Source of the DNA: Roseburia sp.
GTDB taxonomy: Bacteria > Bacillota_A > Clostridia > Lachnospirales > Lachnospiraceae
Direction of reading: 5' to 3'
NCBI GenBank assembly: GCA_017547315.1
Contig: JAFYQA010000130.1
Coordinates: 1 to 16,192, forward strand
DNA: 16,192 bases
Below are positions 15,472 to 16,192 of the stretch, piece by piece (within the stretch, counting starts at the first letter, position 1; each line of letters begins with the position of its first letter). The translations under genes and the position numbers were made by a program. Under the pieces are notes generated by a model. It had not been told where the DNA came from, made no database searches, and worked only from the letters and a program-made list of their open reading frames with translations.

Positions 15472-16192
15472 TTACTTAATAATCTCGGTAATTCTCACAC
15501 CGAAACTTTCTTCAATTACTACAACTTCGCCCTTTGCAACGTATTTACCATTTACTAAAATATCTATTGGTTCACCTGCAATACGATTCAATTCTAAAAT
15601 CGTACCTGGTGCGAAGTCCAAAATTTCCTGAATAGATTTGCTAGTTCTACCAAGTTCTACTGTCACTTCAAGTGGCACATCCATAATCAGTCCGATATTT
15701 TCCTGACCATATACCGGCTGTTCCATTCCCTGGAATGACTGGAACTGTGCAGGTTGTACATTGATTGGCTGACCCATCATTGGCATCTGCATCATTGGTT
15801 GTCCCATCATCGGCATCTGCATCATTGGTTGTCCCATCATCGGCATCTGCATCATTGGCTGACCCATCATTGCCTGATTCATATCCATTGCAGGCGCCAT
15901 CTGTGGCATTTCCTGTGGAGTTGCTGGAGTTGCAGGTGCTACTGGCTGTGGTGCCGGCGTCGGTTCTGGCACTGTCGTCATAGCCTGCGTTGCACTTGTA
16001 CACATTTCTCTTGCAAAAGAAACTGGATATAACTGCATAATCTCACTATCAACCAAATCTGCCATAGGTGGACTAATATCAATAACACGATTAAACATAG
16101 ATGAAAGTGAAGTCGCTGCTGAACCCATCATCTGGTTCATCGCCTCGCTAATTGCACTTAAATGCAACTCGCCTACTTCCATGCCATCGATA
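15472..16192 (-). CDS. fliY: Flagellar motor switch phosphatase FliY (FliN-type), 5' end outside window
   Basis: The frame is open through the right edge (residues before the internal Met at 16182 read I-D-G), so about 239 C-terminal residues are visible and the N-terminal FliM-like peptide and first CheC motif are missing. The visible part starts at the second phosphatase motif, in ELHLSAISEAMNQMMGSA, with S, E and N in the CheC spacing (SxxxExxN). A linker follows with a Pro/Ala-rich part (PEPTPAPQPVAPATPATP) and a Met-rich tandem repeat. The C-terminal SpoA/FliN domain begins about IMDVPLEVTVELGRTSKSI and includes GEPIDILVNGKYVAKGEVVV. This domain joins the C-ring. Length, motif and linkage to cheY favour FliY over plain FliN. 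The stop at 15472 is 25 bp before cheY. Confidence 0.95.
   Translation of the reverse strand, partial: IDGMEVGELHLSAISEAMNQMMGSAATSLSSMFNRVIDISPPMADLVDSEIMQLYPVSFAREMCTSATQAMTTVPEPTPAPQPVAPATPATPQEMPQMAPAMDMNQAMMGQPMMQMPMMGQPMMQMPMMGQPMMQMPMMGQPINVQPAQFQSFQGMEQPVYGQENIGLIMDVPLEVTVELGRTSKSIQEILDFAPGTILELNRIAGEPIDILVNGKYVAKGEVVVIEESFGVRITEIIK
15764..15872 (-). repeat. 30-bp in-frame tandem repeat in the fliY linker (about 3.6 copies)
   Basis: Units begin at 15764, 15794, 15824 and 15854 (the last one partial, 19 bp). The two inner units (15794-15823 and 15824-15853) are identical. The first differs from them at three positions, and the 19-bp partial unit matches the first exactly. Each unit encodes the decapeptide MMGQPMMQMP. 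The repeat sits in the flexible linker between the phosphatase part and the SpoA domain, so copy changes would alter linker length without breaking the frame. Confidence 0.95.

Noticed and set aside
15764..15872. Evenly spaced repeats that could suggest a CRISPR array
   Set aside because: The 30-bp units are directly adjacent with no spacers and are in frame inside fliY, so they are a coding tandem repeat.

Overview
This window is the distal part of a large flagellar and chemotaxis (fla/che) operon. Every supported gene lies on the minus strand, so transcription runs from position 16192 down to 1. The low G+C content, Gram-positive gene content (FliY, CheC, CheD and a SigD-type sigma factor) and B. 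subtilis-like gene order point to a motile Firmicute. The extra genes (a PilZ protein between flhG and cheB, a small membrane protein before the sigma gene, two small genes after it) fit a clostridial bacterium best, probably a Lachnospiraceae member near Roseburia, Agathobacter or Butyrivibrio. That placement is inferred from gene order and recalled families, not from a search.

Layout in transcription order. (1) Switch: fliY (5' end outside the window) and cheY. (2) Type III export gate: fliO, fliP, fliQ, fliR, flhB, flhA. (3) Positioning and number control: flhF (SRP-type GTPase) and flhG (MinD-like ATPase). (4) A YcgR-like PilZ protein, a likely cyclic-di-GMP receptor. (5) Chemotaxis: cheB, cheA, cheW, cheC, cheD. 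(6) A two-TM protein of 88 residues, then sigD. (7) After sigD, a 107-residue charged protein and the start of a single-TM protein that runs off the left edge, at the place where B. subtilis has swrB.

Genes are tightly packed, with gaps mostly under 30 bp and several 1-bp overlaps or abutting stop/start codons. The only sizeable gaps are about 113 bp before flhA and 84 bp before cheC. The cheC gap carries a perfect 13-bp inverted repeat with a 4-nt loop. No internal promoter or full intrinsic terminator was convincing. No tRNA, rRNA, CRISPR array or mobile element was found.

Together the genes build the export gate, place and count flagella, couple the switch to CheY-P (removed by FliY and CheC), adapt receptors through CheB and CheD, and make the sigma factor for late flagellar genes. 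Most of this is well-known machinery. The parts worth a second look are the three uncharacterised small proteins around sigD, the cheW-cheC hairpin, the Met-rich repeat in FliY, and the linker in the PilZ protein.
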